Of a DNA stretch of 28,497 nucleotides, positions 1-7,614 are shown one piece after another. A program made the position numbers and the translations under genes. The notes below the pieces were generated by a model. That model was given only the letters and a program-made list of their open reading frames with translations, made no database searches and was not told the DNA's origin. This DNA comes from Candidatus Schekmanbacteria bacterium (GTDB lineage Bacteria; CSSED10-310; JACPHN01): contig JACPHN010000247.1 of the NCBI GenBank assembly GCA_016188575.1, forward strand, positions 1 to 28,497. Direction: 5' to 3'. Positions within the stretch are counted from its first letter, which is position 1. Each line of letters opens with the position of its first letter.

Positions 1-1
1 C

Positions 2-427
2 GAGCGCGCGATTCACCGCGGGAACGCCGTGCTGCTGCAGGGTATCAAAGGGGTCGGCGCGCAGACCGCCGACCGGCTCATCCGCGAGCTACGCTCCAAA
101 CGCGGCTCCCCGAGATCCTGGCAGGTTTTTTCGCGAGCGCCGGGCACGCCCCTCCCCACCGAGCAAGAGAGCGGGCCGGTAGCGGGCGAGGGCCCCGGCG
201 AACCGGCAATCGCGGTCGCCGATCTCGCCGCGGTGCCGGCGCCGGCGCCGGTGCCGGTCGCCGGCGCGGACACGGGCTTCGAGGAGGCGCGGAAAATCCT
301 CATGAATCTCCAGTATTCGGATCAGGAAGCGACCGGGGCGCTGCGCAAGGTGGCCGTCGAACAGGGTTGGGATCTGCCGGCCGAGGAGCTCGTGCGCGGC
401 GCGCTGGCGGCGCTGCAAAAACGGTGA
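2..427 (+). CDS. ruvA: Holliday junction branch migration protein RuvA, C-terminal part (5' truncated by window edge)
   Basis: RuvA binds four-way Holliday junctions and loads the RuvB motor for branch migration in recombinational repair. The reading frame is open from base 2, so the gene starts outside the window; the GTG at 29 is internal. The first visible residues carry a helix-hairpin-helix (GIKGVGAQTADRLI, followed by RELRSK), the second HhH of RuvA domain II. The last 45 or so residues (from EEARKILMNL to ALAALQKR) match domain III, the UBA-like three-helix module that contacts RuvB. The linker between them is about 60 residues and rich in Pro/Ala/Gly/Val, longer than the roughly 20-residue flexible linker usual in the family. 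The gene ends 16 bp from the convergent HEAT-repeat gene, so no ruvB follows on this strand. The family assignment is firm; about the first 95 residues are missing. Confidence 0.9.
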   Translation, partial: ERAIHRGNAVLLQGIKGVGAQTADRLIRELRSKRGSPRSWQVFSRAPGTPLPTEQESGPVAGEGPGEPAIAVADLAAVPAPAPVPVAGADTGFEEARKILMNLQYSDQEATGALRKVAVEQGWDLPAEELVRGALAALQKR

Positions 428-443
428 CCGGCCACCGCGCTGC

Positions 444-2738
444 TCAGGAGGGGCCGCCGTAGGCCCGCCGTTCGCGGAGGGACGCGAGAGCGTCGGCGCA
501 AGCGCGAAACATGGCGCTGTCCCGCCGGCTCTTGGCCATCGCCTCCAGGAGGTGAGGCTCCGCCTCGAGATCGCCGGCCTCCTTGAGCGCGGCGACCGCC
601 GCCAGCGCAAGCTGCTCGTTGGCCTTCCGAAAGAGCCTCCTGATGCCCGCGCCCAGATACGGCCGTACCAGCGGGGTGATCTTCTTGACCTCGGGCGCCT
701 CAGTCCGGGACAGCTTCGCAAACGCTCGAATCGCTTCGAGCTTGAGCTCGTCGGAGCCATTGGCAAACGGCCCTTGTTCCTGCAGAATCTCCCCGATGAG
801 CGCCAAGCCGCGCAGGTCCATGAGCTCGCCGAGATGGAGAACCGCATCCTGGCGGTGCACCTCGGCGCTATCCTCTGCGGCGATGCGCATCAACAGCGGC
901 ACGACGTCCGCCCCGCCGAGCTTTCCGAGCGCGCCCACCAGTTCCTTGCGTACCTGCGGGGTGGCGTCGCCGATGAGCTCGGCGAGCGGCGAAACCGCCG
1001 CGCGATCGCCGATTTCGCCCAGGATCATGACGACGTTGCGGCGCATGAACCAGCGGTCGTCTTTCAGCCTCTCGAGCAAGCCGGGCACGATGCCCGGTCC
1101 GAGCTTCACGAGCTCCTTGATCGCCAGGACGCGCTGGCGGCGGTTGCGATCGACGACCCCCTCGAAGAGCTCCACGTACGGCCGGATGCGGGCCGCTGCG
1201 CGCAGAATCCGGTCGACCGGTCCGTGCATGCCGGCCGATAACCCGCGGTTCGTCGCGAAGCGGATGACTTGCTCGAGCAGCCGGCTCGCACTCTCAATGT
1301 TCCTGGCCTGCACTTCGAGCGCCGAGGTCGCCGCCACGCTGCCGAGCAGAGCTACCGCGAGGTCGTCGCTGTCGAGCGGCTGGCGCAGGCGCGCCTTGAT
1401 GATCTCGAAGATGCGCTCGGCGAGCTTGGTATCGCCTTTTTCGATCGCCCCGAGGAGAACTTCGTGGAGCGCCTCGGCGGCTCTCAGGGCGCCTCGCAGC
1501 TCGCCGAAAAGCGCGCCGGTCAGCTCGTCGGTGAGCCGCAACTGCTCACGCCGCTGCACGAGCTCCTGTGACTTGGCGAGGAGTCGGCGAGCCTTTTCCT
1601 CAACGCCGGCGGCCTCGACCCCAGGCGATTGCGAATCGAGCTCATCGCTGTCCTCATCGAGAGCGGCCGGCAAATCATCGGGTGCGGCCATCATGGCTTC
1701 GCCGGGCGCGCCGGCGGGCGCCGGCTCGGGTCCTGGAGCCGTGTCCAGGACGCGTTCGAGCGCGTCGATCGGGACGCCGTGCGTGGCCAGGAGGCGCACC
1801 ACGCACTCCAGGGTGGTCATGCCGTCCTTTTGGCGGGCGCCGTAGCCGCGGACCAGGGTGGTCACCACGACGCCGAGGGCGCGGATATCGGCCGCGATCG
1901 TGGTCGGGCCGGGCAGCGGCACCGCCGCGGAGAGCGTCGTCGCGGCCGCGGCCTCCAACAGGCGCAGGGTCTCGGTCGGATTGCGCCGGAAGCAGATGTC
2001 CAGCTCCTGATCGAGGTGCTCAGCGGCGTAGGAGTCCGTGAGCCCCAAGACGTGCCGGATGAGCTCCGGATTGGGCGGTGGCGCCAATGGCGGCGTTGGC
2101 GGCGCCGCGGTCGCTGTTTCACGCTCGGCCGAGGGCGTCTCGGGAGACCCGGAAAGCCCACCCGCAGCGCCCGGAGGCGGGCCACCAGCCGCGGCCGGGG
2201 TGCCACCTGCCGAACCCGCTCCGGCGGCACTGCCGCCGACACCAGCGCCGGCCCCAGCTCCGGCACCGCCGGCCGTGGCCGGCGGGAGCGCGTCCCCCGC
2301 GGCATCGGCGCTCACGGCGCGATAGAGCACCGCGTTGACCGAGATGTTGCGGATCCCCGCCGCTTCGAGCAGGATCGCGAGGTCCGCCTTCTGCTCGAGC
2401 GTGGTCGAATCCGCCAGGATCTTCAGAAACCGCTCGAGCTCGCTCAGCTCGAGCTCGGGACGAAAGGTCACCGCCCAGACGTGGAGCGAATCCAGCAACT
2501 GGCGAAACCGTTCCAGCATCGAGCCGAGCTCCGTCAGCGCCTGGCCGTTGACGATCAGTCTTCCCGCGGCCGTGCCGATCGTCACCCCGCCAAACTCCTG
2601 CAGAAGCTTGCGCGTGGCTTCGTGGGCCTGCGCCACCGCGGCGCGCAACAGCGGATGCACCGACGGATACTGGCGGTGACGGATCAACGCCAGGTGGAGA
2701 TGCTTGGCCATTTCTTCGAAGAGCTCGGCGTGCTGCAT
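444..2738 (-). CDS. HEAT-repeat protein with a conserved N-terminal helical domain and Ala/Gly/Pro linkers
   Basis: A 764-residue protein with no signal peptide or membrane segment, so probably cytoplasmic. Residues 1-145 form a helical domain (LIVNGQAL, LHVWAVTF, LERFLKIL). Residues about 150-220 are a low-complexity Ala/Gly/Pro linker, followed by a helical block (about 220-330), a second Pro/Ala/acidic linker (about 330-380) and more helix. From about 525 to the end it shows HEAT-type repeats, seen as recurring units such as VVMILGEIGDRAAVSPLAELI and VGALGKLGGADVVPLL. HEAT solenoids are protein-binding scaffolds; no catalytic motif is visible and the partner is unknown. The ATG at 2738 has no clear Shine-Dalgarno sequence; an in-frame ATG at 2711 (MAKHLH) is the main alternative. 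It is divergent from the lipoprotein operon and convergent with ruvA. The HEAT call is solid; the function is not known. Confidence 0.8.
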   Translation of the reverse strand: MQHAELFEEMAKHLHLALIRHRQYPSVHPLLRAAVAQAHEATRKLLQEFGGVTIGTAAGRLIVNGQALTELGSMLERFRQLLDSLHVWAVTFRPELELSELERFLKILADSTTLEQKADLAILLEAAGIRNISVNAVLYRAVSADAAGDALPPATAGGAGAGAGAGVGGSAAGAGSAGGTPAAAGGPPPGAAGGLSGSPETPSAERETATAAPPTPPLAPPPNPELIRHVLGLTDSYAAEHLDQELDICFRRNPTETLRLLEAAAATTLSAAVPLPGPTTIAADIRALGVVVTTLVRGYGARQKDGMTTLECVVRLLATHGVPIDALERVLDTAPGPEPAPAGAPGEAMMAAPDDLPAALDEDSDELDSQSPGVEAAGVEEKARRLLAKSQELVQRREQLRLTDELTGALFGELRGALRAAEALHEVLLGAIEKGDTKLAERIFEIIKARLRQPLDSDDLAVALLGSVAATSALEVQARNIESASRLLEQVIRFATNRGLSAGMHGPVDRILRAAARIRPYVELFEGVVDRNRRQRVLAIKELVKLGPGIVPGLLERLKDDRWFMRRNVVMILGEIGDRAAVSPLAELIGDATPQVRKELVGALGKLGGADVVPLLMRIAAEDSAEVHRQDAVLHLGELMDLRGLALIGEILQEQGPFANGSDELKLEAIRAFAKLSRTEAPEVKKITPLVRPYLGAGIRRLFRKANEQLALAAVAALKEAGDLEAEPHLLEAMAKSRRDSAMFRACADALASLRERRAYGGPS

Positions 2739-2748
2739 TTGCTTGGCT

Positions 2749-2778
2749 TGAGTAGCGCCTCGCGACGGGCACTGTCAA
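2749..2778 (-). promoter_or_regulatory. Possible promoter of the HEAT-repeat gene
   Basis: On the minus strand a perfect TTGACA (2773-2778) is followed after 18 bp by TACTCA (2749-2754), a poor -10. Initiation here would fall about 4 nt before the ATG at 2738, giving an almost leaderless mRNA, which would fit the lack of a Shine-Dalgarno sequence. The weak -10 keeps confidence low. Confidence 0.3.
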
Positions 2779-2806
2779 CTGCAACGGCCGCCGCGCCAAT
2801 CCTTCC

Positions 2807-2836
2807 TTGATTCACCCGCCGCCCGGGTGCTATAGT
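2807..2836 (+). promoter_or_regulatory. Sigma70-type promoter with an internal dyad, for the 2940-7614 operon
   Basis: TTGATT (2807-2812) and TATAGT (2831-2836) are separated by 18 bp. The -10 matches the consensus in five of six positions. The spacer is almost filled by a perfect inverted repeat, CACCCG-N5-CGGGTG (2813-2829). A dyad between -35 and -10 is where MerR-type activators and several repressors bind, so this may be a regulated promoter. The predicted transcript start is near 2843, leaving a leader of about 97 nt before the ATG at 2940. Confidence 0.6.
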
Positions 2837-2939
2837 GATCGCCTCGGAGCCCATGCGCACCGCGAGCCGGCAGGGATGGCGGCCTGCACCCGTATCGACA
2901 ATCCGCTCAAGGTACTCACCTGTTTCGAGGAACGTGCAC

Positions 2940-4106
2940 ATGTTGCGTCGATTCTTTTCGGTTGTGTGCTTTGCTATCCTCGGTCTGATCGCGTGCGCAC
3001 CGAAACCCGGCGCCGCGGCGGCAAGCGTCGAAGCGAAGGGAGTCGCCACCGTCGGCGCGGCTGGACTCGGCAAGGCGCGCGACGACGCCATCGCGGACGC
3101 CATGCGCAAGGCCGTCGAGTCCGCTGTCGGCTCCCTGGTGGCGTCGCAGACGATGATCGAAAACTATCAGCTCCTCAGCGACAAGATCTACACGCAAAGC
3201 AGCGGCTATGTCACGAGCCACGAAGTCGTCGAGGAACACCAGAGCGGCAATCTGTACTGGGTGACGATTCGGGCGGAGGTCAGCTCCGACAAGGTCGAGG
3301 GCGATCTCGCTCATATCGGGGTGCTCAGCGCTCAGAAAGAGCTGCCCCGTGTCGCCGTGTTGATCGGCGAGCAATCCATCGGGTTTTACGGCTGGGACGT
3401 CTACTGGACGGACATCGCGACGACGGAGAGCACGGTGATGGAGGCCCTTCAAGAAAAGGGATTTCAGATAATCGACACGGCGGAGCTCAAGCGCACCGTC
3501 GATCGCCCGATCGCCGAGGCCGCCTATGGCGGGGACCTGAGCGCCGAACGCCGTCTCGCCGCGAGCCTGGGACCGCGCTTTGGCGCGGACCTGGTGATCG
3601 TGGGCAAGGCGGTTGCAAAGGACGCGGGGTCGATCCTGGGCTCGCAGCTCCGATCGGTGCAGGCGAACGTGGTGGTGCGAGCGGTCCGCCCGGATACGGG
3701 CGAAGTGCTCGGTATCGCGCAGGCGCACGCCGCCAAGGCGCACGCCGATTCGGCAAGCGGCGGCGCGGCGGCGCTCGGCGAGGCGGGCAAGCAGGCGGCC
3801 GCGGAGCTGGCTCAGGAAATCGCTACCAAGTGGGCCCAGGAAATCGCCGGAACCACGCTGGTGACGCTGTCCGTCGTCGGCGCCGATTTCGCCAGGTACA
3901 ATGAGCTGCAGGCGTCCCTGGCAAAGGACTATCGCGGTGTCAAGACCGTCATGGATCGCGGCTATGCGGACGGTCGCGGCTCCCTCGAGATTCGCCTCGC
4001 CGGCAGTCTCTCGGATTTGCTCGGCGAGCTCGATGGCAAGGAGCTCAAGGGCAGCCGCATCACGGTGGTCGAGCGGACCCAAAACAGCGCCGTGCTGAAG
4101 CTCTAG
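2940..4106 (+). CDS. Lipoprotein with FlgT/LPP20-like N-terminal domain
   Basis: 388 residues from the ATG at 2940, chosen because GAGGAA lies 7 nt upstream and the product then begins with a lipoprotein signal (MLRRFF, hydrophobic core, lipobox LIAC with Cys19). The upstream ATG at 2835 would bury this signal. After the signal, about residues 28-125 resemble the N-terminal domain of FlgT/LPP20 proteins: a helix with KARDDAIADAMRKAVE, then a loop and SSGYVTSHEVVEE leading into beta strands (YWVTIRAEVSSDKVE). Residues about 135-300 resemble the CsgG/FlgT middle fold, with GFQIIDTAEL and ADLVIVGKAV. No Asp follows the Cys, so outer-membrane retention is expected. FlgT is an outer-membrane-associated flagellar basal-body protein in Vibrio, but no flagellar gene is seen here. 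It is first in a four-gene operon. Confidence 0.75.
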   Translation: MLRRFFSVVCFAILGLIACAPKPGAAAASVEAKGVATVGAAGLGKARDDAIADAMRKAVESAVGSLVASQTMIENYQLLSDKIYTQSSGYVTSHEVVEEHQSGNLYWVTIRAEVSSDKVEGDLAHIGVLSAQKELPRVAVLIGEQSIGFYGWDVYWTDIATTESTVMEALQEKGFQIIDTAELKRTVDRPIAEAAYGGDLSAERRLAASLGPRFGADLVIVGKAVAKDAGSILGSQLRSVQANVVVRAVRPDTGEVLGIAQAHAAKAHADSASGGAAALGEAGKQAAAELAQEIATKWAQEIAGTTLVTLSVVGADFARYNELQASLAKDYRGVKTVMDRGYADGRGSLEIRLAGSLSDLLGELDGKELKGSRITVVERTQNSAVLKL

Positions 4107-4169
4107 GCGGCTCCTCGGCAGGCGCGGGCAATCAGCAAAGGCTTCCAGCACAGGCTTCGGAGGTATCGG

Positions 4170-5042
4170 ATGCGACGTCGAATTGAGGTTTTTCTCGTAG
4201 TGTCGGCAGCGCTGTTCGGCGCGCTTTCTCCACAACTCGCCAGGGCAGCCGGCAAGTTCCGGATCGCCGTCGTGGAATTCGAAAACCGTGCCGGCAACCA
4301 GTGGGGGCGCCTGGGGTCAGGCGCCTCGGATATGCTCGCGACCGAGTTGGTCAAGACCGGCCAGTTCAGCGTCATCGAGCGCGAAAAGCTTCAGGCGGTG
4401 TTGAATGAGCAGGCACTGGGCATGTCCGGCGCCATCACGCCGCAGTCGGCGGCGCAGGTCGGGCGGCTCCTGGGCGTGCAGGCCATCGTCACCGGAGCCG
4501 TCACGGAGTTCGGTGAAAGCCAGTCCGGGGTCAGCGGCGGCGGCTATTTTGGCGTGAGCAAGCGGGAATACCGCGCCGCCGTGGACGTGCGGATCGTCGA
4601 CACGGGCTCGGGGGAGATCGTCTTCGCGGATAATGCGGCCAGCACGGACTCGATCGCGAACGTCAGCGTCATGGGCTTTGGCGGTGGCGGCGAATGGGAC
4701 GAGCAGAAGGCAGGGCAAGTCATGCGCGGCGCGATTTCGACGCTCACCACCAAGATCGGCCAGCGCTTCAAGAGCTGGTCACCCGCTCCCATGGCGATGA
4801 AGGTCGCCAACGTCAAGGGCGACCAGGTGTGGCTCAACGCCGGCAAGGGCGCCGTCAACGTCGGCGACTCCTTCAGCGTTTTCCGCAAGGGAGAGGAAAT
4901 CAAGGATCCCGATACCGGCCAGGTGCTCGACGTGGAAATGACCAAGGTCGGTGAGCTGATCGTGACCGAGGTCAAGGACAAGTACTCCATCGCCAACGTC
5001 AAGAGCGGGTCAGGGTTCCAGAGCGGGGACATCGTCAAGTAG
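4170..5042 (+). CDS. CsgG/HfaB-type periplasmic protein with FlgT-C-like C-terminal domain
   Basis: 290 residues; GGAGG sits 6 nt before the ATG. A type I signal peptide (MRRRIEVFL through QLARAA, cleavage near residue 27) is followed by the CsgG-like core: FRIAVVEFENRAG, SDMLATELVKTGQFSVIERE, VGRLLGVQAIVTGAVTEFG, and a strand pair with VDVRIVDTGSGEI. CsgG itself is an outer-membrane lipoprotein channel for curli; this protein lacks the lipobox Cys, so a pore role should not be assumed. The last 75 or so residues (from MAMKVANVKG; SVFRKGEEIKDPDTG; ELIVTEVKDKYS) resemble the C-terminal domain of FlgT. Together with the preceding lipoprotein it looks like a FlgT-type architecture divided over two genes. 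It lies 63 bp after that gene and 5 bp before the next. Confidence 0.8.
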   Translation: MRRRIEVFLVVSAALFGALSPQLARAAGKFRIAVVEFENRAGNQWGRLGSGASDMLATELVKTGQFSVIEREKLQAVLNEQALGMSGAITPQSAAQVGRLLGVQAIVTGAVTEFGESQSGVSGGGYFGVSKREYRAAVDVRIVDTGSGEIVFADNAASTDSIANVSVMGFGGGGEWDEQKAGQVMRGAISTLTTKIGQRFKSWSPAPMAMKVANVKGDQVWLNAGKGAVNVGDSFSVFRKGEEIKDPDTGQVLDVEMTKVGELIVTEVKDKYSIANVKSGSGFQSGDIVK

Positions 5043-5047
5043 CGGCA

Positions 5048-6238
5048 ATGCGACGCGCCCTCGAGAACCCCTGGCTCAGAGCCGCTCTGGCGCTCGGGGG
5101 CGCTCTCGCCCTCGGGGCATTCGTCTATCAGACGCGAGCGATTCTCGCGCCGTTTTTTCTCGCCTTCATCATCGCGTACGTGCTCGATCCCGTCGTCGAT
5201 CGGCTCGAGCGCCTCCGCGTGCCTTTTACCGCCTATCACTTGCCGCGCGCTCTCGGTGTCTCCCTCGTCTTTCTCGGGGCGGTGGCCGCGTCCGCCATCG
5301 TCATTCTGCTCGTCCTGCCGACGATCATCCATCAGGTAAGCGACCTCGCCGATCGCATGGCGCGGTATCGAGCTACCGAGCTGCCCTTGCTCATCCCTCG
5401 CCTCGAGAAGGCGCTCGGCGTGCAGCTTCCGCGCAGCTCGCAACAGCTTTTCGATCAGCTCGTGGCCAACACCGAGACCCTGAAGGATCTCTCCAACCGC
5501 TTGATGCAGCCTGCCGGCCACCTCCTGCAGCGCACCGTCACCAGCATCGTCGACGCCTTCCTGGGGGCGCTGACCCTGGTGATGGCACCGATACTCACCT
5601 TTTACTTGCTCAAGGACATCGACAAGATCCGCGTCGCCGCCGCGGGTTTCGTTCCCTACCGGTATCGGCCGTGGCTGTTCTCCCGGCTGCGCGCCGTCGA
5701 CCTCATTCTCTCCACCTTCATTCGCGGCCAGATGACGGTATGCCTGGTTCTTGGGACGCTCTACAGCAGCGGCCTCGCCATCCTCGGGTTGCCGCTGTGG
5801 CTCGTCGTCGGGTTCCTGTCCGGCTTCGGCAATGTGGTCCCCTATCTCGGGACAATCATCGGTCTGTCGCTTTCGCTGCTGCTGATGCTGCTCGAGCATC
5901 CCGATGCGTATCATCTCGCCGGCGTGCTGCTCGTCTTTGCCGTCGTGCAGGGGCTCGAGGGCACCGTGGTGACCCCGAAAATCGTCGGCGACACGCTGGG
6001 CCTGCACCCGGTTGTGGTGATGCTCGCCGTGCTCATGGGTGGCGAGCTCTTTGGATTTGTGGGCGTGCTGCTGGCGGTCCCGGCCACGGCGGCGGGGAGC
6101 GTATTCTGGCGGGATCTGGTGGCGCGCTACCGCGCGTCGGTATTTTTCGGACGCGAACAGGAGGCGCCGCCGGAAGCTCCGCCACCGGCCGCGCCGGGGG
6201 CGGCGGCGGCGACCATCGAAAGGGAGCAGCTCACGTGA
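5048..6238 (+). CDS. AI-2E family (PerM/YdiK-like) transporter
   Basis: 396-residue integral inner-membrane protein of the AI-2E/PerM family (formerly UPF0118). Visible family features are the N-terminal hairpin with LAPFFLAFIIAYVLDPVVDRLE, a long hydrophilic helix region (about residues 95-165) with amphipathic segments, then membrane segments with LVMAPILTFYLLKDID, LSTFIRGQMTVCLVLGTLYS, GLPLWLVVGFLSGFGNVVPYL and LHPVVVMLAVLMGGELFGFVG. About eight membrane spans are expected. The C-terminus is a Pro/Ala-rich cytosolic tail. Substrates differ in the family (AI-2, Na+/Li+ antiport and others) and cannot be read from the sequence. The start is only 5 bp after the CsgG-like gene with no good ribosome site of its own, which suggests translational coupling; its stop overlaps the next start (GTGA). 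Confidence 0.88.
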   Translation: MRRALENPWLRAALALGGALALGAFVYQTRAILAPFFLAFIIAYVLDPVVDRLERLRVPFTAYHLPRALGVSLVFLGAVAASAIVILLVLPTIIHQVSDLADRMARYRATELPLLIPRLEKALGVQLPRSSQQLFDQLVANTETLKDLSNRLMQPAGHLLQRTVTSIVDAFLGALTLVMAPILTFYLLKDIDKIRVAAAGFVPYRYRPWLFSRLRAVDLILSTFIRGQMTVCLVLGTLYSSGLAILGLPLWLVVGFLSGFGNVVPYLGTIIGLSLSLLLMLLEHPDAYHLAGVLLVFAVVQGLEGTVVTPKIVGDTLGLHPVVVMLAVLMGGELFGFVGVLLAVPATAAGSVFWRDLVARYRASVFFGREQEAPPEAPPPAAPGAAAATIEREQLT

Positions 6239-7614
6239 CCAACACTCCGGCCGGCGCCGTCGCCGACGTCGAACAAACCCGCATCGCCGAAGTGATGCCC
6301 GGCAGTATCGCCGACAGCCTGGGCATTCGCGCCGGCGAAGCACTGCTCACGATCAACGGAACGGAGGTTCACGACGAGCTCGGCTACCGCTACCTGGCGG
6401 CGGAGGAATGCCTCGAGCTGGCCATCCTGGGCACCGACGGCAGCGTGCGCACGCTGGAGATCGACAAGGGCGAAGACGAGGATCTCGGCATTGTGCTCGC
6501 GGACATGCGGCTCATGAAGTGCCGCAATCGATGCGTTTTTTGCTTCGTCCATCAGAACCCGAGAGGGTTACGAAAAAGTCTGTATTTCAAGGATGAGGAT
6601 TATCGCTACAGCTTCCTCTACGGACATTACGTAACGCTCGCCAAAGCAACGGACGAAGAGATCCAGCGGATCATCGACCTTCGGTTGTCTCCAATCTACA
6701 TCTCGACACATACGACACGTCCCGAGCTCCGAGACTATCTGCTGGGCATCCACGGCGCCCGGCGGATCCCCGAGCTGCTGTCGCGGTTCGCGCGGGCGGG
6801 CATCGTCACGCATCACCAGGTCGTGCTGTGCCCGGGCTTGAACGATGGCAAGGAGCTGGACCGCACGGTTACCGAGCTCGCGGGCCACTACCCGACGGCC
6901 TCGTCGGTCGCGCTGGTGCCAGTAGGGCTGACGGAGCACCGGCGCAACCTCCCGGCGCTGCTCCCGCCGGATCGCCAGTATGCGCGCGCGACGCTGCTTC
7001 TGACCGAGGCGTATCAACGCCGCTTTCGAGAGGAGGTCGGCACGTCATTCGTGTACGCGGCCGACGAATTTTTCTTGCTGGCCGAGACGCCGCCGCCGCC
7101 GCTGGAGGACTACGATGATTTCCCCCAGGTCGGCAACGGGGTGGGCCTGTACCGCATGCTTCTGGACCGCCTGGAGCGCTTCATGGAGGAGGCGCCGGCG
7201 GAATCGGCGGCGCCACTGGTCGGACACGTCATCACGGGGCGCGTGGCGGCGCCGATCCTGAGCGCGGCCGTGCGGCGGCTCAATGCGATCGCCGGTGTCC
7301 ACCTCGAGCTCGTGGTCGCGAAAAATACGCTCTTTGGCGACTCCATCGGGGTTGCGGGCTTGCTCTCCGGCCGCTGTTTCCTCGCCGCCATGGAGGGCGT
7401 GCGACCGCTGGGCGAGGTCTTCATCCCGGAAGTCGCACTGCGAAGCGAGGACCGGCACTTTCTCGACGACCTGACGCCGGCCGACCTCGAGGATCGGCTG
7501 CGCGCACCCGTAGTGCCGGGTGATCAGATGCTGGAAGTTTTCTATCGACGGATTGCCGGCAGCTCAGTCTCCGGTGCCGAAGAACTCGCGGAATTCTCGA
7601 TCCCAGTCGATTGA
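6235..7614 (+). CDS. PDZ / radical SAM / DUF512 protein (TIGR03279-like)
   Basis: 459 residues from the GTG at 6235, which overlaps the stop of the transporter gene (GTGA) and has AGGGAG 8 nt upstream; the open frame extends further 5' but only as antisense-frame noise. Residues about 10-75 are a PDZ-like domain (VMPGSIADSLGIRAGEALL). Next come Cys96, Cys100 and Cys103 (CRNRCVFC, CX3CX2C), the cluster ligands of radical SAM enzymes, then NPRGLRKSLYFKDEDYRYSF and STHTTRPELRDYLLG, characteristic of the putative radical SAM family TIGR03279. The C-terminal half is DUF512, with DDFPQVGNGVG and the conserved GRVAAPIL, FGDSIGVAGLL and FIPEVALR stretches. The substrate is not known for this family to my knowledge. 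The last 51 bp overlap an opposing gene. Confidence 0.9.
   Translation: MTNTPAGAVADVEQTRIAEVMPGSIADSLGIRAGEALLTINGTEVHDELGYRYLAAEECLELAILGTDGSVRTLEIDKGEDEDLGIVLADMRLMKCRNRCVFCFVHQNPRGLRKSLYFKDEDYRYSFLYGHYVTLAKATDEEIQRIIDLRLSPIYISTHTTRPELRDYLLGIHGARRIPELLSRFARAGIVTHHQVVLCPGLNDGKELDRTVTELAGHYPTASSVALVPVGLTEHRRNLPALLPPDRQYARATLLLTEAYQRRFREEVGTSFVYAADEFFLLAETPPPPLEDYDDFPQVGNGVGLYRMLLDRLERFMEEAPAESAAPLVGHVITGRVAAPILSAAVRRLNAIAGVHLELVVAKNTLFGDSIGVAGLLSGRCFLAAMEGVRPLGEVFIPEVALRSEDRHFLDDLTPADLEDRLRAPVVPGDQMLEVFYRRIAGSSVSGAEELAEFSIPVD

Noticed and set aside
2078-2338. Repeat-like GC stretch read as a tandem repeat or small genes
   Set aside because: It is the Ala/Gly/Pro linker of the HEAT-repeat protein. 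The plus-strand frames there are shadows.
5671-6234. In-frame extension of the radical SAM gene upstream of 6235
   Set aside because: It runs through the transporter gene in another frame, is rich in Arg/Gly/Ala noise, and the GTG at 6235 has a good ribosome site and the GTGA overlap.
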